Below, in pieces: positions 61,173-64,000 of a stretch of 64,000 nucleotides of DNA. Under the pieces are notes generated by a model. The model worked only from the letters and a program-made list of their open reading frames with translations. It ran no database searches and was not told the origin of the DNA. The first letter of the stretch is position 1; every line of letters starts with the position of its first letter. This DNA is from Allacma fusca (lineage: Eukaryota; Arthropoda; Collembola; Symphypleona; Sminthuridae): NCBI GenBank assembly GCA_947179485.1, contig OX359247.1, forward strand, positions 46,287,131 to 46,351,130. The letters run 5' to 3'. The position numbers and the translations under genes were made by a program.

Positions 61173-62441
61173 AGTTGCTGGTGGCACCTGGGGTTGATTT
61201 AGACCAGGTCCTGCTGGTGGACACCACGAAGTCTTCTCAGCTCTCTTTGTAGCGACTTCGTATTTCTGTGGTGGCAATGTCGTGAATGAAGGAGGTCGCC
61301 ACTCAGGTAATGAAGTCCCCGAAAACAGTTTACTCTGGCTGGAAGGAAGAAACGTTGCCCCCTGCCCAGTTGTTAAAGAAGGCACCTGCCCTCCGGAGAG
61401 CACTCCACCCCAAACATTTTGCATGGAATAATTACCAGAAATTATGGATGGTTTTGACGAGTGTACCTGTGTTGGTGGTTCCTGAGATTTTAAACCCATC
61501 ACTTGGCTCCTCGCTTCGTGTGGTCCTGGCGTCTGAACATTGTGATTCGGCTGGACCAGGCTTGTTTGATGCCACCATCCAACACTTCTCCCATGACTTG
61601 GAGGCGGTTGTTCCCATCTCTGAACACCGGTGTCCAATTGTTTCGGTGGCTCCCTCTGGTCGTGCAGGTCAAGCGCTTCTACTGGATCAAAGTACCTCGT
61701 TTTAATTTGATCATGAGATGGCTCACCCTTCATATTCTGCCACTCCTCGTGGGCGGGTGGATCTGTTGTCGGTGGGACCTGATCTTCAACTAGGGAGTCG
61801 GGAGGAAAAGACACACGGGGCTGCGTGTCACCAGTTTCAAAATTCTGTGAAATGTTATCACCACCATTATCTTCCTCCTCATTTATGACCTCCTCCCGAT
61901 CCTCATCACTGGAGTTCTGTTCTTCCTCCAAAGCTGCCCTCTCTGCCATCAGCCTGGCTGTCAAGGCAGCTGCGTCAGACTCTGCAGTCCTCCTAACGAT
62001 TTCTGCCTGGGCTTCGGCAAATCTGGCTTCCAACTCCAATTGTCTCATCCTTATAGTCGACGAACTTTGTGAGGCAGCAGTCTTGTGCGACGAAATACTC
62101 GCTGGTTTGCTCCTCCTTCCCGACGGGATATTTTGAAGAGACAATAAATCCAACCCTTCTGACATTCTGGGCAGTCCAGGTCTTCGAGATGGCGTTGCGT
62201 GCCCATATGGCGATTTTGCCCTTCCTCGAATCCCACTTCCAGGATAGCCATAGCGGTCGGGTGGTACACCCCGATTCTGTCTCACACTCCGACGAAGCTC
62301 ATGTTCAGGATCCTCTTGGAGTCCGGAATCCATCATACCAGCTCCTTGTGACGTTGAAGGATTGTCTCTGTCTACCCAATTCTCATCCGCTGGAGGATCA
62401 TCACCGCGCACATCATCACAATAATCACCAAAATGAGCCAT
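61170..62441 (-). CDS. BEL/Pao gag N-terminal part, ended by an in-frame TGA
   Basis: 423 codons from ATG 62441 to TGA at 61170-61172. The product is hydrophilic: an acidic start (MAHFGDYCDDVRGDDPP), a basic Arg-rich middle, then a coiled-coil segment at about 130-175 (MRQLELEARFAEAQAEIVRR). An acidic patch (about 172-195) is followed by a long Pro/Gln/Ser-rich linker. BEL/Pao gag normally has such a coiled coil ahead of the DUF1759 domain in the same polyprotein, and here that domain is in the next ORF in the same frame. So this is gag cut by a single stop codon, either a new nonsense mutation or a regulated readthrough site. Confidence 0.85.
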   Translation of the reverse strand: MAHFGDYCDDVRGDDPPADENWVDRDNPSTSQGAGMMDSGLQEDPEHELRRSVRQNRGVPPDRYGYPGSGIRGRAKSPYGHATPSRRPGLPRMSEGLDLLSLQNIPSGRRSKPASISSHKTAASQSSSTIRMRQLELEARFAEAQAEIVRRTAESDAAALTARLMAERAALEEEQNSSDEDREEVINEEEDNGGDNISQNFETGDTQPRVSFPPDSLVEDQVPPTTDPPAHEEWQNMKGEPSHDQIKTRYFDPVEALDLHDQREPPKQLDTGVQRWEQPPPSHGRSVGWWHQTSLVQPNHNVQTPGPHEARSQVMGLKSQEPPTQVHSSKPSIISGNYSMQNVWGGVLSGGQVPSLTTGQGATFLPSSQSKLFSGTSLPEWRPPSFTTLPPQKYEVATKRAEKTSWCPPAGPGLNQPQVPPAT

Positions 62442-62520
62442 TATTAAGCCTTAGGAGGAATAATTGTGTAAAAATGTCACCAAATATAATTTTCCTGTCC
62501 ACAAAACACGCTAATTCACG

Positions 62521-62538
62521 ATCCGGTTCGAAGGACCA
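62521..62538 (-). other. Primer-binding site, probably tRNA-Tyr
   Basis: Three bases inside the 5' LTR the minus strand reads TGGTCCTTCGAACCGGAT. Against the arthropod tRNA-Tyr 3' end as I recall it (ATCCGGCTCGAAGGA plus CCA), 17 of 18 positions are complementary. Confidence 0.7.
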
Positions 62539-62541
62539 CTA

Positions 62542-63342
62542 TGTCGCCAACAAACCGGGGACGACACCGAACCCGGCCGTCGAAAGCTCAGTGAGATATG
62601 ACATAGACAAAAAATTACAGCTGTAGGAAGAAACTCACTAATTACTTTCAAACCTACCATGTAAGGAAAATGAATGGGTGTAGGAATCCACTAGGTGTTT
62701 CTGAACAGTAAAAGTAACCTCTTTAATTAAATAATAAACAAAATATTTATACACAAAAATATTCCCCAAACTTATTCTTCAAAAACTCAACTATTCTCTG
62801 AATTGTAATTATCTCAGTATGAAACTAATTCATTATAAAATTATTAAACCCAAATTCACTTTAACTTTGAAAATAATAAAATTAATTAAACCAACAAATT
62901 AATATAAAATAACAGCCTATTTGGTTTACAAGGAATCAGGTAAGTGCAGAGAGATTTACAAGTCACCTTGACTCTCTGACTTCAGGACGCTGAATAATTT
63001 CCTTCTGGAACTTCACCTTCCAAATTCACTCCGGAGTGAAGTTCCATTACCTTACAACGTAATTCCCTTTACCATCATCGTTACAATAATTAACATTAAC
63101 ATTCCTTTCTTTTCTATTCTTAACTATGTAACGACCACCAGTAACATTATTAGAATCATAACGTTCATTGTGAACACCTGCAGTAACACCTGCAGCACAC
63201 TTAACGTCAGCACGGTCGCCCTAAACTCCAGAAATAACTTCCACTACCTCCATAACCTTCTCATTGGTTAGCTTCGACTCCACAGCCTTAGGCAAGTCAC
63301 GTAGACTTTTATCTGACGTCTGAGCTGCGTTGGTCGACGACA
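62542..63342 (-). repeat. 5' LTR of the BEL/Pao element (801 bp)
   Basis: Direct repeat of 55262-56062, same length and apparently identical. It carries the presumed promoter of the element. Confidence 0.95.
62744..62752 (-). promoter_or_regulatory. Putative TATA box in the 5' LTR
   Basis: GTATAAATA on the minus strand, with the same sequence in the other LTR at 55464-55472. It would place the RNA start about 30 bases further along the minus strand and so define the U3/R border. Confidence 0.4.
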
Positions 63343-63347
63343 TATGG
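63343..63347. repeat. Target-site duplication of the BEL/Pao element, right copy
   Basis: TATGG, identical to 55257-55261. Confidence 0.9.
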
Positions 63348-64000
63348 AACAGTAAAATAAAAATGACGAACAAACCATTCTGAATATTTAGTACTCACAA
63401 ATGCAAATTGGAAACAAACATTCCTTTCCAAACTGGATGAAACATTTGGAATGAATGAAATATTGCGTACACATATACGATTCAAATTTTTGAGCAGTTT
63501 TTCAAATCGAGGCTGAAGTTTTGCTACACAAATTAAATGAGTATTTCTTCATTCATCTTTTAAATTTCTAAAATTATGATTTTCTCTGCGTAGGTTTTGA
63601 AGTTTCATTAGTTAGTACTTGAGTTTATTATGCTCAAATGGGTGAAACGTGTTATACAATTTACATAATTATTGTACAAAATAAGGTAGTAGCTTCTATT
63701 TACACCAGTTAGATAAACACACCCCAACTGTATAAAATATTGGGATGCATAAATTAACTTTAAAGCTGATTCCACGAATCGTTTGTATGCATACTTAGTG
63801 GGGCAGCTTTAGTGCATACACTTGGCTTCTGTACTTTACATGAAAATAATAAGTACTTAAAAAATTAATTGAATACCAAATGCACAGGTAAGCATGATGG
63901 CAACAATTTCCTGGATTACAGTATTACTCATGATTACCCATATTCAATTCGTCTTCTTCAGCTTTTTGCCCAACATGCCTCGGTATAGGGCAATGTGAAT
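63348..64000. other. Flanking sequence to the window end, no gene recognised
   Basis: About 650 AT-rich bases that were contiguous with 54956-55261 before the retrotransposon inserted. No reading frame or RNA gene is recognised. Confidence 0.45.

Larger units (their letters stand above)
55262..63342 (-). mobile_element. BEL/Pao LTR retrotransposon, full length, 8081 bp
   Basis: A complete element lies on the minus strand: 5' LTR 62542-63342, primer-binding site 62521-62538, gag/pol region 62441-55941, polypurine tract at 56063-56073, 3' LTR 55262-56062, and target duplication TATGG on both sides. Both LTRs are 801 bp, begin TG and end CA with the inverted ends TGTCG/CGACA, and look identical wherever I compared them. 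The order protease, reverse transcriptase, RNase H, integrase and the sequence types are those of the BEL/Pao superfamily. No envelope frame is present. The only visible defects are one in-frame TGA and an unusual RT active site. Confidence 0.95.

Noticed and set aside
56746..62626. Several plus-strand frames of 60-185 codons within the retrotransposon
   Set aside because: They are antisense shadows of the gag-pol frame with no domains of their own.

Overview
The window is AT-rich eukaryotic nuclear DNA with spliced genes, GT-AG introns (mostly 100-300 bp, a few of 1.5-2.8 kb), TATA boxes and many TACATA/TATGTA-type and dinucleotide repeats. A gustatory-receptor-type chemoreceptor, a glucuronosyltransferase with arthropod-like architecture, a BEL/Pao retrotransposon and a hAT-like element all point to an arthropod. 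A springtail or another basal hexapod/crustacean is my guess, but the species cannot be fixed from what I can see.

Layout. 1-9.2 kb: no gene recognised, one strong 107-bp palindrome. 9.18-10.85 kb (minus): a five-exon tektin. 10.9-22.1 kb: no recognised gene. 22.1-31.9 kb (plus): a complete 13-exon KIF17/OSM-3-type kinesin-2, 801 aa, whose exons join in frame throughout. 36.25-38.46 kb (plus): a four-exon UDP-glycosyltransferase with signal peptide, membrane anchor and KKxx tail. 39.58-41.76 kb (plus): a six-exon gustatory receptor ending in the TY-x5-QF motif. 42.4-46.8 kb (minus): three two-exon genes for small secreted His/Arg- or Gly/His-rich peptides; two lie in a tandem segmental duplication and all three share an 88-bp signal-peptide exon. 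48.15-49.12 kb: a 970-bp non-autonomous hAT-like transposon with 8-bp target duplication. 50.66-54.96 kb (plus): two paralogous two-exon genes for secreted proteins of a family I do not recognise. 55.26-63.34 kb (minus): a complete, very young BEL/Pao LTR retrotransposon (801-bp LTRs, TATGG target duplication, primer site, polypurine tract). Its polyprotein frame is interrupted once by TGA, and its reverse transcriptase has YMDN in place of YxDD.

How the genes relate. Tektin and KIF17 are both ciliary/flagellar proteins. In arthropods these serve sperm flagella and ciliated sensory neurons, the cells in which gustatory receptors act. The UGT conjugates small lipophilic compounds in the ER. 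No shared regulation is visible, so the neighbourhood is suggestive only. The secreted-peptide clusters look like locally duplicating, fast-evolving families, and the mobile elements sit among them. Exon joins were worked out by hand from splice signals, reading-frame continuity and recalled family sequences.
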